Source of the DNA: Gymnothorax reevesii
Lineage: Eukaryota > Chordata > Actinopteri > Anguilliformes > Muraenidae
Direction of reading: 5' to 3'
NCBI GenBank assembly: GCA_029721435.1
Contig: CM056578.1
Span: 17,894,911 to 17,958,910 of the forward strand
Length of the DNA: 64,000 bases
The notes below the pieces were generated by a model. The model worked only from the letters and a program-made list of their open reading frames with translations. It had not been told where the DNA came from and searched no databases. Made by a program: the position numbers and the translations under genes. Shown here piece by piece: positions 24,576 to 37,018 of this stretch (within the stretch, counting starts at the first letter, position 1; each line of letters starts with the position of its first letter).

Positions 24576-24818
24576 GGGGTACCTCACGTACCTGCGTGCA
24601 ACGCATTAATGTCAGTACAGCAACTTCGCATGTCATGTTTCTACAAGCACACCATTAAAATAGAGATGGAAAAAATGGCAAAACGCACGAGAAACCACCT
24701 ACTGCTCCATTAGCCTGGACTTACGATAGGTAAATTAGCATGCTTCATAAAAGTGCCGTACACGATAAAATAAAAATTTAAACACCAAAGAAACCATCAA
24801 AGCAATATTGAACAAAAT

Positions 24819-25012
24819 GGAGGTGTCCCGGTGGCGCATCGGTCTAAGCACGCGCACCCAAAAGGCTGCGGCCTTCCTGAGGCAACTCGGTTCGATTCTG
24901 GCTTGGGTAATTTGCCGCATGCCTTCCCCATTCTTCTCCCCAACTTTGCGGTCTCTCTCTACTGTGAGGAGAAAATCCCAAAAAAAAAATCTTTAAAAAA
25001 ATAAATAAATAA
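24819..25012 (+). mobile_element. tRNA-derived SINE
   Basis: Flanked by a 10-bp duplication TGAACAAAAT (24809-24818 and 25013-25022). It has a box A-like TGGCGCATCGG (24832-24842) and box B GGTTCGATTCTG (24889-24900), a body with CATGCCTTCCCCATTCTTCT and CTCTCTCTACTG, and an A-rich AAATAAATAA tail. It lies inside the 2.3-kb TIR element and is therefore younger than it. Confidence 0.88.
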
Positions 25013-26414
25013 TGAACAAAATCTTTGACTTCAACAAAGTAGTATCTTCGCTTCCGTTTAGCATTTTACTGCGTTTTACAAAACCACTGAAGAGCACTTA
25101 TTTCATTTTACCTCTCCAATGCAGAGCTCAATACGGCGGAGAATACCGCAAATTTGGAGGAAGTAATGTCACTAAAATGTCAAAGATGAAACAGCATTAA
25201 TATAACAATTCTACTGAACTAAAGAAATCTATGCATATATTGTTTTGGGGAGTTAAGAGGAAAAGAATAATAATGTGCAAACAGAAATTGATTTCTGGTG
25301 AAATCTATCATTGCCTGTTTACACGGGTTACACTTAAAGCTGCAGTTGGTAACTTTCAGGAGAGAGAAGACTTTGCATAAAAATGTGAAAAAATGCCATT
25401 TTCAGATCCCTCTCCCTATCCTCTCCACTGCACTCCTACCCTAAGACCCTCACCCATAAGGCTGCCAAGAAATGAGCAGAAATAAATCATGTCGACATGA
25501 AAAGTAATCTACAGTAGTACACATTCAGTAAAAACCCAGCACACGCTGATTTCAGTAAGTTACCCTTTTTTTTTTTTTTTTTTTGAGAAGAGAAACTGTC
25601 GTGAATCCTGCTGAATGGCCAGTAAACCATGTATGACAGCATTTAGCTGTGAGAGCACAGAAACGTTACACATATTGGAGGACAACAACACAACCGATAA
25701 GTCCATGACTGTCAGTCTGTTACTGAAAATCTGTCAGTCCGTTACCAGGATACATCAATAATGCAGCTTGGAAAGTGAAATTGTGGTATTCAGATTTGGT
25801 GAAGGAAACAGATGATCAATATCAAAGTTTGAAAAATTTCATGGAATCCTATCAATCAGTGCAAAACATTCCATTGCAACATGGTAACGGACTGACACAT
25901 GGCAGCGCACCAATTTTCACACCGCAGTTGTGAAAAAACTTTGGGGCAATTATTCTATTATTCTACAAATGACCACCCGAAAGAACCAAAATTACGAGAA
26001 TATACTTGTAATAATCATCTTGTCCTTGTATACTAGAAAATATGACAAAGAATACACAATGGGCAAAAAGTTGAAAAAAATCTGGACTCAGAATGAAGGG
26101 GTTATTTTCTGAGAATTTTACCGAAAACCAACTTCTGCTCTAACTAGAATCACTTGAATTCATAAATGCAGCATAATTCCCTCCTAAATGATACATCTTT
26201 CAACCATGTGGAATCAATTTGAAGAAAAAAAAAATCACTTGAGGATGACATTTTCACAGAATTGCCCAACTGTAAAATTTCTCAGTATCAACATTTGCCA
26301 TGTTTGTTCTAATGCGACTAAAATGCTGGCTGGTGTGATTCAAAGACATTTTGTTTTGATTTTATTCACAATTTACACTTTGTTCCAACTATTCCGGAAT
26401 TGAGGTTGTATTAA

Positions 26415-27176
26415 AGGGGACCTATTATGCTTTGAAGATAAGTGGTGGCCTCAATTTCTTTTTATTATAAAGAATCTGTGGCTACCTACCTCGCAAGGTA
26501 AGCGTTTCAAATTTGTAATATTTTATCTGAATTCTGTGTGTTACTAGCTAGCTTCTAAACTGACAGTGAATTTAGAAACCCTTGTTAATTTAACCACAGG
26601 CAATGTAGAAGCCACATGGATGGGAATAGATAGAACAAGTAAATATTTTAATGGAATTACAGTCCGTTTTAAATGGAGTGGTGCAGCTAGTCAAAATAAA
26701 TTGAATGTTAGCCGATGGTTACAACTATGTTAACAGTGGATCATTTTTAACTGCCTAAATTCTGAGCGCTGTTCAGTTTATGTTGACTGCATAATGCATT
26801 TCTTTATGAATGAAACGACCATCCTTGCCAAGCCAGCAGATGTTACCCTTCCATACTGATTATATCGCTAGTTTAATAGCCAGCTAGGTTGCTTGCTACT
26901 TATTCAGTCATCTGTATTTAGAGACTTTCCAGCTGCTGAAAAAGTTTGACATTGTCGCTCTCCGTTGATACAGTGCCCAGTTCCCTGGCCAATCAGAATA
27001 GAGCTCATTTCATAGTGAGGTCGCCGACTCAGAACAGCCCATTTTAAGCTAAGAATAATAGGCGATTTGATTCCAGTCAATCAGGCAATTTTAAATGTTC
27101 ACTAAAAAGTTGATAAACCTCCCTTTTGGACATCCAAGAATATAAGAACTTGAAAAATGCAAAAATGAAAAACCCT
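26415..27176. mobile_element. TTAA-flanked Kolobok-like MITE
   Basis: TTAA at 26411-26414 followed by AGGGGACCTATTATGC is a familiar fish terminus. An AACCCTTTAA ends it at 27180. The right end matches only over TTAAAGGG, so a truncated 3' end near 27062 (AATAATAGG) is an alternative. It abuts the Tc1 element directly. Confidence 0.55.
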
Positions 27177-27180
27177 TTAA

Positions 27181-28730
27181 AGTTTTAATTACGGTACGGA
27201 CTACAGGCAAGCCTTAATTTTTCATCCATGTTCACTTAAGAGTGCAGGAATTTACAGCATGACTGCCTGCATACTTATGGACCACAGTGTGAGTTATTGA
27301 CAGTAGCTGGTAGACATATGCCCAGAAAGGCAAGCCTAGAATGCAAGACTGCAAAAAATAAATCCCACCTCCCCCATTTTCTCCTAAATGGAGGCAAAAA
27401 AAGGAAGATATTCAGTGGAACAAGAGCCCTAAGGGGTAATTTCCTCAACCTTCTTAAATTCCTTTCATTTTGCAGCTTTCCTCTCACCAGAGGTGTTAAA
27501 TTGGTCATGGCTAAATCCCCCACTCCCTCACTTCTACACCCCTGCATTACCCATCCCTGTCCCCAAAAACTTTGTCCTGGATGCAGAATATGTCCAGCCA
27601 TCCTGGAATGCCCCCACAATGGTCCCCCCAGACCTTTGACCTCTTCTGTTCATGCTTGGGCGCTCAGAGGGGCCTCATCTTCAAAGACAGATCCCCAGAT
27701 CAGAAACTGAGGGTGAGAGGGGCGTCACTTTACTATGGGCCTGGCAGGGAATAATAATTATTACCAACCCCTCCCATCTCCCACTGTGGACTTCCACTAC
27801 CCCCCTTCGGTTCCAAATCCCCATTTTACAAAAAACCAGTTTTGCTTCCAATCGATTACCACGCATATTTACATCCCAACAGCAAAGATGTATAACAAAT
27901 TATCATCACATAGAAATCAATTATAAACCTTCCTTTGTGATCACAGCGCAGAAAACGTGTGCTTCCATTTGCAAGCATAAAAACAGTACAAATTGCACAC
28001 AGAAATACTGCATATCTGAGATAATCATTGTTAGAACTTACTCCAGATATGGTACCCATAAAGAAAATAGTGGTAATGAAATGCAATTGTTACTTTGCCG
28101 AAGCTCTGGTCTTTGACTCGCAGATTTCCCTTCGGAGACAAAAGAGCGTCAGTTAATTTATCTTACTCAGGTAAAATCTTTCTGAACAATATCTTCATAT
28201 CCAGAACACAGGAGACGATTAGAAGATGTTAGTGAAACTCAGGCTGTATGAAATACATTTTTCATGATGTAAAGAAAGTTACTTCCACAACACTATCATA
28301 AACCGGCTGGCTAAGCGCAATAAGACTCACTAATCAACATACTAGGGTGACCCTGCAGAGAATTTCTGTGCAAACACGCCCTACCCCCTCAAACACAAAC
28401 CAGGACATCAGTGAGCTGCTGTCCTGTATTTTCAGCAGCAGTTTCTCCAAATTCCAGTATGATGAGAAACATGTTAATAGGACTACTGTTCTTCAGGTGA
28501 TAAATGTGCCACATACCTACGTAGCTCTTCTAGGTATAATATTCAAATTTAAAAAAAAGCTGGTCAGCCTTGCAACACAAGTTTGTTTGTATGCATGTAA
28601 AAACAAACAGTTTTTGCCCATTTACGCATGGCTGCCCTTACCATGGTCGGTGAGCGACAGTCTCTGTTTTCCATTCTCAGATAGAAACGGGGAAATAAAG
28701 TGCCAAAAAATTACACAGAGGCAGGTGCCC
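27181..28730. other. No gene recognised
   Basis: Several overlapping open frames on both strands (27275-27710, 27652-28116) lack any recognisable domain. Confidence 0.5.
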
Positions 28731-29138
28731 TCAGTCAGAAGTGAAGAGTTCCTGCTCCTGTTGATGGGCAAAAAATGGGTTTTCTGTAGGGGCCGTGTGC
28801 ACGCATGTTTTGCACACGTAGATGGCGTCAAACGGTACTTGCACCCTCAATCGTCTCGGACCCCTTATCTCATGATCATTATTAGTTGCTGTCCGAAATC
28901 TGTCACATACAAGCTGTAACCAGATGTGGCGCTCTTGAGCTGCCATTGTCACTCGTGGCTGCCTTAAGCAGAGTAGGTCAGTGACAGTAAGAGTGTTCCG
29001 TTCTAGGATAGACAGCCGATTGATTATTGAATGGTTACAGTGCAAATGACGCACCGCCTCTCGGCGGCTGAAATCTGCTCGTAACACGCCAAAGGCTTTT
29101 TCTCTCTGCTGTGTCACAAGCTGTTCCATTTTCTTCAT
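28731..29138 (-). pseudogene. Decayed Tc1-type transposase N-terminal region
   Basis: The minus-strand frame contains QREKAFGVLRADFSRREAVR, then RQPRVTMAAQERHIWLQLV and DRFRTAT. This resembles the HTH and linker region of fish Tc1 transposases (the RVT..AQ..HI.L...DRFRTAT pattern). The catalytic domain is not recognisable. The plus-strand frame 28347-28919 over the same DNA is a shadow. Confidence 0.55.
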
Positions 29139-30480
29139 GCAGTAACATTTTCCGGTCTTTTTGTTGGCTTAACGTAGGCTATTGACCACACCAAAAAGAA
29201 CAAGTCAAGTGTCACTGTACACATCACGAACAGCTCAATGTTTGTTATGACTGAAGTGCCTGGTGCGTACACGTGGCGCCCGTCAGGGTTACAATACCAC
29301 GCGCTTTTCTTTATTATTTCCTCTCGTGCGTCACTGGAAAAGCAAAATCAAATCGATTCTTCCATTTGCCGCAAATACAGTACATACCTCACCTGTGCGC
29401 TTTATTTTTTCCATATATTTCAGCTCTTTGAAATACCAGCACTAAAATGTGCAGTCAAGAACATTCTGGAGAGGTGTCTGATCTTCAAGAAAAGTATGGA
29501 AACCCTTCAATTAATTTCTCTTCGAGACATGCAGAAAAAAAACTGGGGTTTAAGATAAAAATATGAATGAACCCAACACAAAGCCTGCCAATTCTCATTT
29601 CTCATATGTATTCGGAAGCTTATGAGCAGGTTTAAAGATTTTACACAGACCGCTGCTCTGAGTCTGGGGCTCCCCCCTTTACAGTGCAGTATGACCCCCC
29701 CCCCCCCCCCCAATACCCCCCCTTGTGTTCAGTTGTTTAATGGCACCTCCATCTGAAATCCTCTCTCCTTTCCCCCCCAGACAGAATAAAGCGGGAAAGC
29801 ACGCTGGGTGGAAAAACAGACCGTCTACCCTCCAAAGTGGCTGTGCTATTTTCTGCATGTTACCCAGACAAGACACTAACACAGCGTAAATGGCAGTCTC
29901 CAGGTTAATTTGGGTTTGTAATGTACATCATTATAAAATGTTGGCCAGGACACCACACACAGTGGTTTCAATCAGCACAGCAACAGTACCACAGTGTTCA
30001 GTTGTCTGATGAAGACTAACATAGCTTTCTTAATGATGCATCATTAGTAATAACTTCTAGTGAAGGGGGAATTTGGCATGCAGTCTCCCAATAATGGAAA
30101 ACACAAAATCCCTCAGGCAGGAGACAGAAAAAATAAACAACTGCAGCGTGCACATCCTGGAAAATCTGTGTGCAAGATCTTCGTCAATTTCCTAGCAGCC
30201 CGTGAGACTCTACGAGATTGATGCAAGATGAGTCAATTTGGCTCTGCCACAGTCATGCTGCATTCAATAATAAGCAGCGCTGGAGTGTGTATGTGCTTGC
30301 ATCTGTGTGTGTGTGTGTGTCTTTGTGAAGGCATTTATGCATGTGTGAGTGAGAGAGTGTGTGTGGTGGGGGAGAGGGCAGAGTGCTATTGTGTGAGATT
30401 GGAGTACACGACCATGGTGTCATCAAATTTATCAAGGGATGCACATGCAAATGTCTTGGTCAGTAAAGCAATTCGCATGC
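29139..30480. other. No gene recognised; contains a run of 17 C
   Basis: The only distinctive feature is the poly-C tract at 29695-29711 within a C-rich stretch, plus a short GT-rich stretch near 30304-30365. Confidence 0.5.
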
Positions 30481-30499
30481 TTGGATTAATTTAAAGAAT

Positions 30500-31344
30500 T
30501 AAACTTCTGAGGAAGATGGGAGTTCCAGTCGAAACATGTCAAGGCACGAATGCAGAACTACGCTTTCTTGTCGGATATAAAAGAAGTCAAATTTTAATTA
30601 ATTCAAAGAACTTGCGGTCATTCGTGTTCAGTTCAAACAAAACGAAAACCGTATATTTTACTTATAAGACCACTTTTAGAATACTCCACCCAATCTTGGG
30701 CCGTTTCATCAAAAAAATCTCTCCTTCATATTGAAGGTGCACTACGGAGAGCCACCAAGTACATTCTTGGTTACAGTGATTGTGTTGAAAGTAATTACAA
30801 AGCCCGACTAATGAAGCTTGATCTTTTACCGCTGGGCTGCAGAAGTGATATATTTGATTGTGAATTCTTGTGCAAATGCTTGAAGGGGGAATATGACATC
30901 AGCTACAACCATTTTGTTTCATTTCAAAATGATATAACATTTTTTAACAAAAATTCCAAAATTTAGGACTGAAATGTTTCGCCATTCTTATTTTAACAGA
31001 TTATTTTATTTGGAGAACACCAGTTACCTCTATCAAATTTCTGATACTACAGCTGCTTTTAAATTGAGGCCATTTCATTTATATACAGAAAACTTTAACA
31101 ACTATTTTTCTTCTGATGATTCCTGAACATGGGTTGGCCAATGTCATTGTTCACGTTGCCGTCTGTCCCCATGATGTTACTTGCACTTGCTAGTATACGG
31201 TTTTATTTTATTATTGCTATTTTTTTTCTTGTCTTTGTTCAATTGTCTGTACATGTTGTGGGATGATCGCCTCACTATAGGTGCCTTGCCACCTGTGAGA
31301 TCATTTCCTGTCATCTGTCAAAGCTTAATAAATAAATAAATAAA
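30500..31344 (+). mobile_element. 3' end of a non-LTR retrotransposon (LINE), 5'-truncated
   Basis: The reverse transcriptase C-terminal region is followed by about 360 bp of 3' sequence and a (TAAA)n tail at 31326-31344. The element is truncated at its 5' side, as is usual for LINEs. The clade is not certain. Confidence 0.7.
30661..30965 (+). pseudogene. LINE ORF2 C-terminal fragment
   Basis: The frame reads LIRPLLEYSTQSWAV, then EGALRRATKYILG, ARLMKLDLLPLGCRSDIFDC and LCKCL. This is the RPxLEYxxxxW ... RRATKxI ... LxLLPL pattern found after the catalytic region of many LINE reverse transcriptases. It ends at a TAG at 30963-30965. A frame change separates it from the upstream open frame 30516-30734. 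Confidence 0.7.
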
Positions 31345-31411
31345 GATGACCATGCAGGAGAGAATTAACACTTTCACCCCCACATATTCACATGCCTAAA
31401 ACAGTCACTAC

Positions 31412-31461
<50 letters not shown>

Positions 31462-31483
31462 AACACAAACACAAACACACACA
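31412..31483. repeat. (CA)n microsatellite
   Basis: A continuous CA run followed by CAAACA variants. Confidence 0.95.
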
Positions 31484-33256
31484 GCTAGTGACACTTTACA
31501 ACACCATGGAATTACCGTAGCGATATGACACACGCAGTCTGTTATTATCGTTATACACACACAGATTCTAAATATTACAGACACCGGGGTGCCATAACAT
31601 GCATACACAAAAACACACACAAAGCAGCAACTGATACTGCAGCACACACCTTAGTGTAAATGTTGCCCATGAGAGACAGGCAGTGTTATTATCATAATGC
31701 TCACACAGAGACCTTGATGTTTTGTGTGAGACATTAGCATTTTGCGCCGGCTAGCACCTGCTGTAAAGATTAGCAGGACATGTAACTGACACCAATATGG
31801 AAGCCGAAAACAATACAGAGACAGGTGTCTTTTCTGGAAGGGACAAACAACAAGCTGTGAGTCATCCCTAAATAACTTCAGGTCTCAGGCCAATCTTTTC
31901 TGGTAGCCATAAATTCGAGCCAGCCATTTCCTGTCTCCAAAATACTGCCAGGACAATGTACTTCAACTCATTAAAGTAGCCCAAGACCTACCCACCATTT
32001 TCACAAGGTAGTGGCAATGTCATATAATTAGAAAACATTCCAGAAACATTGTGACAGCTGGGGGGGGACAGGAAGGAGGTAATTCTACACCCTGGTTAAC
32101 CAATCAGAAACAGTGACCTTTTATCCACACCCAATCAGGGCAAAGCAACCCAAGGAGAATGTAATCTTGGTCTCAAAGCTCTCACTACTGCAGAACAAAA
32201 AGAACAGACTCTCTTCATGAGGACTTACAGCATTCTGCTCGCTGTAGAGAGCGTTAAAAATGCCAAACTCCCCTCTCATCCAGGAGGGTCCACTCACCTT
32301 ATATCATCAGAACTGAGGGACTGCACTAGCATGAAAATGATTTCAATTTACTAATCTAAGCACAAGACTAACTTCAGTTACTTGTATTGCTTCAATTAAA
32401 AATTATTAAATAAATGCTAAAATTGTCATTATAGTGTTGCAGTCCTTTAAATCATTTGATTTTGACTTTTTGGAAGCCCAGCAGCACCCGGTAAAACTCG
32501 ACACATTGTGCAGAGCTTGTCTCTTCTTCATAGTGTATGCACAAAGAAATTGGAAAAATTAAATAAAACAAATCACACCTCACCCATTTGAGTCCTAAAG
32601 TCCAATCGACAGACGAGTTCTATATTTCAACAGTCACTCATTCTCTGTTCTTGTTCTCCACACACTTTCATAATGGATTCAAAACAATAAAGGCGACAGT
32701 TTAGGTAAAGACTGTCAGCTTTCAAATCTTTGTGTATTCATGTTCATGTAATCTGAACAGCAGGCCCTTGCATACGATGTGGTCTTAAACTGACATACAC
32801 TCTTTAGCCTTATATCTCTTAATCCATTATTATTTTCATAATGACCTGATCTGATAAACTGACTAGGTAAAGTATTCCAACATGCGCCATTAACACAATC
32901 TCCACCTTTACCCTCTCACTAAAATAGCCTCTTAAACTCCAATTATCTGACCCCCTCGAACACACAAAGGCACCCCCCACCTACCCCGTCTGAAGGCTTT
33001 ATGTGGGCCTCTCAGTCTAACGGCCTCATTAGATTAATTACCCTTCCAGAGCTGAGCACAGACGAGCAGGCCGGCAGCCTTCAGGTCCAGAAAACAGGGG
33101 AGTGGTCACATGACCAGCTGTGACCAATCCCACACTCAGAGACAGGCAGGCTCTCACCCATGATTACAAGCGTATTTCACTTCATCTCACCGCTTCCAAG
33201 AGCGTACTTTCAGCCTCATCTGAAAACTAGAAGTATTTAATCTGTGACAAGCTTAA
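31484..33256. other. No gene recognised
   Basis: Intron 2 DNA without a recognisable exon or transposon boundary. Confidence 0.5.
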
Positions 33257-33350
33257 TCTGCTTTCACACCTGACGCGAAACAAATTTTTCGCAGGACAGA
33301 TCACATTCAAAGTCAATGCAAAGACGCAAATACGGTGTGAAAGCAGCTTT
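33257..33350. mobile_element. Small MITE (CTGCTTTCACACC), copy 2
   Basis: It has ends CTGCTTTCACACC and GGTGTGAAAGCAG, with GACGCGAAAC and the complement of the TTTGCATTGACTTTGAATGT segment seen in copy 1 (11634-11741). Confidence 0.8.
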
Positions 33351-33465
33351 AGCCTGTTTACACTCCACAAAACAAGAAGAATATAAGTAAATGAGGACAA
33401 AGAACCACACAGGCCGTCTAACTTCCCAATTCCAGGTCTAAGGTCATTGCCATTAACAGACTAAG

Positions 33466-33957
33466 GCTTCATCCGAATAGTTAAAAAATGTTGACATATC
33501 CACTAATCCCTAACCACCCTTCTTTAACCTTTGTGGAAAACGTCATAAGGTAAAGGAAAGGTGTAAGACGGGATTCATTACGGCATGGAAAGACAGCTGC
33601 GCTAATTAGCGGATTCGAATGCATTTACACGAGGCAATGTGATCATGAGTTCCCTGCCCATCATACAGGTTTCTTACGATTGGCTGGATGAATGGTCTTA
33701 GCTTTAAATATTGCTGCTGCATAGAACTGTGGGATAGCGTTATCTCCTTTCCTTTCGAAAAGGATAGTTCTGAGCACGCTATGCTAAAGGTGGTATATTA
33801 GTAAGCATGGAGACACATTTCCTTAACATTTGAAGAATTTGCATGCACTTATCATGGTGCCACTTAATTATTTCCGGATTCTTCTTTTTTTTTATTTTTA
33901 TTTTTTTTAAGGATTTAGGAACTTTCCCAGGCAAAAAAGACTATTCGGACACAGCCT
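33466..33957. mobile_element. MITE with GGCT..TCCGAATAGT ends
   Basis: GGCTTCATCCGAATAGTT at the left pairs with GACTATTCGGACACAGCC at the right. An interior TAAATATTGCTGCTGCA block recurs near 59860. Confidence 0.55.
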
Positions 33958-34164
33958 AAGAGTGGACCTGACTGCAGAGAGGGCCAGAGCTTTCAATCAA
34001 AAGAGCTCCCCATGTTTGGAAAATTAAATAACCAACATTGTTATGTTAGTTCCATCTCCACAGCTACAAACCTATCCACCATTCGTGCATTTACACATTT
34101 TCAGCACATTTCTTTTAGGCTATATCGCGTCACTCTTCGTATTCTTCTGAGCAAGCAGAGGCAT

Positions 34165-34285
34165 AAATCCCCATTCATACACACACTCATGCCTATGGGC
34201 AATATTAGAGCCTCCAATTAGCCTGACATGCATGTCTTTGGACTGTGGGAGGAAACCAGAGCACCCAGAGATAACTCAAGCAAAC
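34165..34285 (-). mobile_element. DANA/V-SINE-like SINE fragment
   Basis: On the minus strand it contains TTTCCTCCCACAGTCCAAAG, CATGCATGTCA and AATTGGAG. It matches the central part of the complete copy at 44502-44839. Head and tail are missing. Confidence 0.8.
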
Positions 34286-36487
34286 AAGGCTAGAATATTT
34301 AAACACCAAAAAGGCAGGCCCACAGCCGTACTTGTCCTCAAAAGATTTAAAATAAATGCTTTGCAGAATTGTACCAGAACATCCTCTTTTGGAGTTTTTA
34401 AACTGGAGAACAAAAAAAAAAAAAAAAAAAAAACACATTTAAGAAACATTCCAGAAAAATGCACGGCAACAATAATGAAACAAAACCAGGAGGATTAAAC
34501 AATGGCTAATTTCCATCATCCTCCACTCCCACTATCAAAATAACAATGCATCACTTACACACCCTCTCTCTATCCACACCAGTAAAGTCCATCCTCCATA
34601 TTTAACCTGGCAAATGCTTTAAATTTCATTTTACTCTACGGCGCAAGTGCAAGAACTAATATACATCAAAACAAAAGTGGCCATACAACCAATGTAATTC
34701 TGTGCGTCTCTCCAAATATTATGGAATATGAATTCAGTCCTAATTTGAATCAGAATCTTTTAAATACAGATTCTCTTTCACAGGAAATAATCCACCCAGT
34801 GTACAAGCACAGAATAGCGAAAAATCACTAAATTACACGCTTTGTTCCACAATGTTTTCCTAACAATCTTCCCCATTCTTCCCCCAGCTATGCTGCGATT
34901 TTGCACGCATCAATGCAGTTCGTCCGAACCCACACTTACGCTCCCACACCCCCATCCCCCATAGTGCTGTAGCTGTCACCACAGAGGACGGTGGGAAATA
35001 CAAGTCCCAACCCCCGACACACATACACACACACTTCCTCAGTGTGTACGTCAAAATGTCAAGCTGTGGCTCAGAAATATGAGTGGAGGCAAGGAGGCAG
35101 CCTCTCCTACATTCATATATATATATATATATAAAATAAAATAAAATATGAGTACCAAAAAAAATCTGGTCTGCCTAAGACCTTCAATTTCTTCTGAGCC
35201 ATACACCTGGATATACTAACAATACAGCCATACATAAATTGTACAGCTATTTCATATTAGAATTTTCAGTGGTCACGTTACACTTCAGCTGGAATTGCCC
35301 ATAACAAGGCCTACATGGTAGCCCCTGACAGCAAAGGGTATATTGGGGAAACTCCCAAACGAAACTCCCCCCAAAAAGAAAGCCTTGCAACAATATTGCC
35401 CAAGACAGCCTTATGAAATTATTACAAAATGAATCCAATTTTATATGTGCACAAGGGCCAATATTTACTCATAATGAAAAATTCACTTCACTATTTTCAG
35501 GTGGTCAGTACTAAATTATAATACTTCACTTATTATTTCATTTATTGATATTTCTGGTTTAGTATTCAGTAATAATTGATCATGACAGAAAGAATTCAAT
35601 GGCAAAATTTCAAGATGAGATTGCTTAATTATCTGACAATGAGAGAACTGAGGTGTTCCAGGAAATTAATGGGTTAATTAATGCTTTACTACTAATAATG
35701 CAATGCCCAAAAGATTCCAAAATATCAGGAAAACCGTTTCGCCAATATCAAAGTTCCCTGCTTCAGAACAGGGGGGTAACCTTTTCAACACGTGCCGTCC
35801 CCAAAAGAATTGAGCAGCAGGCCCAGCTCTGTGCAATAACTGCCTGGACTAAAACCAGAGAAGAACATAGTTCCAATAAGCCGTGCAAACACTGTCAGGA
35901 CTAAAAGAAGGCAAAAACACTACCCAACATGTTATGGTCACTGGGAGGACCAAAAGCAAGTAGGAAAATAGTCACATGAGCACTCCTCAAAAGGACTAAA
36001 AGCAGATCAGAGCCTTCCAGCTCAGTGAAGCCAATGCCCATCCCAAATGCAGGTAGGAACACAGTCTAACACGTGGTTTCGTCACAGGCCGTTCTATACC
36101 AGAGACTCACATCTGTCGACAGTGCCGTATGATGATGCCAGAGACTGAAAAAAGTGCTGTCCAACGGATTTTTGTACCTGTCGGATATTTGTAATGTCGC
36201 AGACACAGTCGTTGGTAGTTCTATTTATTGGCTGGATGGACCGAGAGTTTGGTAGTTGTCACAGAGATTGAAAGCTGATGAAGCAGCATTTGCAAAATAA
36301 TCAGTTGGTTACAGTTATAAAGTCGTAACCACTATTACCATGGAGATTACAGTTTGCAACACAGATGTTGTCCAACTCTTCATTTAACCATAAAAGAATT
36401 GGTATTGTCAAACACGTTTCTTAATACTTCGGTTAACATAATAATTAAACAGCCTTGTGTAGAACACTAGAGTGTTCAGGTGAACAC
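34286..36487. other. No gene recognised
   Basis: This stretch includes a poly-A run (34411-34432) and an (AT)n run (35114-35133), but no supported exon. Confidence 0.5.
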
Positions 36488-36624
36488 GTGTCGCCTGCGA
36501 AGCACTTATGTGAAAGTGTGACTACCAACTGAAAGTGTGACTACCGGACAGACAGACAGACAGACGGATAGACAGACGCCAGACAAAGTGATCCCTATGT
36601 GCCGCTATGCTTCGCAGGCGACAC
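36488..36624. repeat. Hairpin element with GTGTCGCCTGCGAAGCA arms
   Basis: Perfect 17-bp inverted arms (36488-36504 and 36608-36624) enclose two copies of TGAAAGTGTGACTACC and a (GACA)n stretch. It lies 180 bp downstream of the exon 2 donor. Confidence 0.85.
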
Positions 36625-36805
36625 AAAAAGCAGGAAGAGGCATCGTCTCACCCGCAGTGTGGCACCTAAATGGTCTGCAAACAGGCAAGAACACTATCCC
36701 AAGTGTCCAGCATAGTCAGTAATAGGATGAAATGCAGATATAAAAATAGTCACGCGCACAGCACGGCCGCCACCCTGCCCAATATGAAAGCAGGACTTCA
36801 CTTAC

Positions 36806-37016
36806 TGGCCAGAAGGAGGCAGGAGAGGGCGATGACATACAGCTGCTTGACCGCCACATCGTAATGGTCCATAAAGAGGTCCAGGAGGTAGACGGCGAGG
36901 TGGCGAGCCGCTGGGCACAGCTGGTAACGGTTGCTCAGGATGGCCAGCAGGTCGGCGAAGTACCGGCGCATCCCGATCTGAGGGGAATGAGCTCGGTACG
37001 TGGGCAGTTTCAGCTC
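36806..37016 (-). CDS. ccnjl: ccnjl coding exon 2 (residues 24-93, N-terminal cyclin box)
   Basis: Translation starts [12 protein letters not shown] and continues through [29 protein letters not shown] and [14 protein letters not shown], the first part of the cyclin J N-terminal cyclin fold. The acceptor is a C-rich tract ending CAG (AG at 37018-37017) and the donor is GTAAGT at 36805. The exon is 211 nt and ends in phase 1 (the first base of a serine codon). The open frame that covers it on this strand in another phase, running from 37314, is a shadow. A purine-rich stretch on the plus strand (37019-37193) lies directly upstream of the acceptor. Confidence 0.93.
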
Positions 37017-37018
37017 CT

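Larger units (their letters stand above)
23951..26269. mobile_element. 2.3-kb TIR element with repeated GTAACGGACTGACA motifs
   Basis: It interrupts the Tc1 3' region. Left end TTGGGCAATTC and right end GAATTGCCCAA are inverted. The motif GTAACGGACTGACA or close variants occurs near 23968, 24163, 24327 and 25883, and inverted at 25712 and 25733. No transposase is recognisable. A clean target duplication is not visible. I cannot assign a superfamily. Confidence 0.7.
22313..26408 (+). mobile_element. Tc1/mariner-type element enlarged by three later insertions
   Basis: The inverted ends (CCCCAATTCC ... at the left, GGAATTGAGGTTG at the right, with AGTGTAAATT next to them) lie between TA dinucleotides (22311-22312, 26409-26410). 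AAAAAAGTTGGGACAC and GTCCCAACTTTTTTGGGAC motifs and the dead transposase 22867-23795 identify a common fish Tc1 group. The element is 4.1 kb rather than about 1.6 kb because it hosts a 205-bp MITE, a 2.3-kb TIR element and, inside that, a SINE. Confidence 0.85.
17932..36805 (-). other. ccnjl: ccnjl intron 2, transposon-rich
   Basis: At 18.9 kb this is the longest intron. At least ten insertions are recognisable: a Tc1 deletion derivative inside a MITE, a composite Tc1 element, a TTAA element, a second Tc1 relic, a LINE 3' end, SINE fragments and small hairpins. I found no coding exon in it apart from transposon relics. Confidence 0.85.

Noticed and set aside
28347..28919. A 190-codon plus-strand open frame
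   Set aside because: It overlaps, on the opposite strand, a recognisable Tc1 transposase relic and has no domain of its own.
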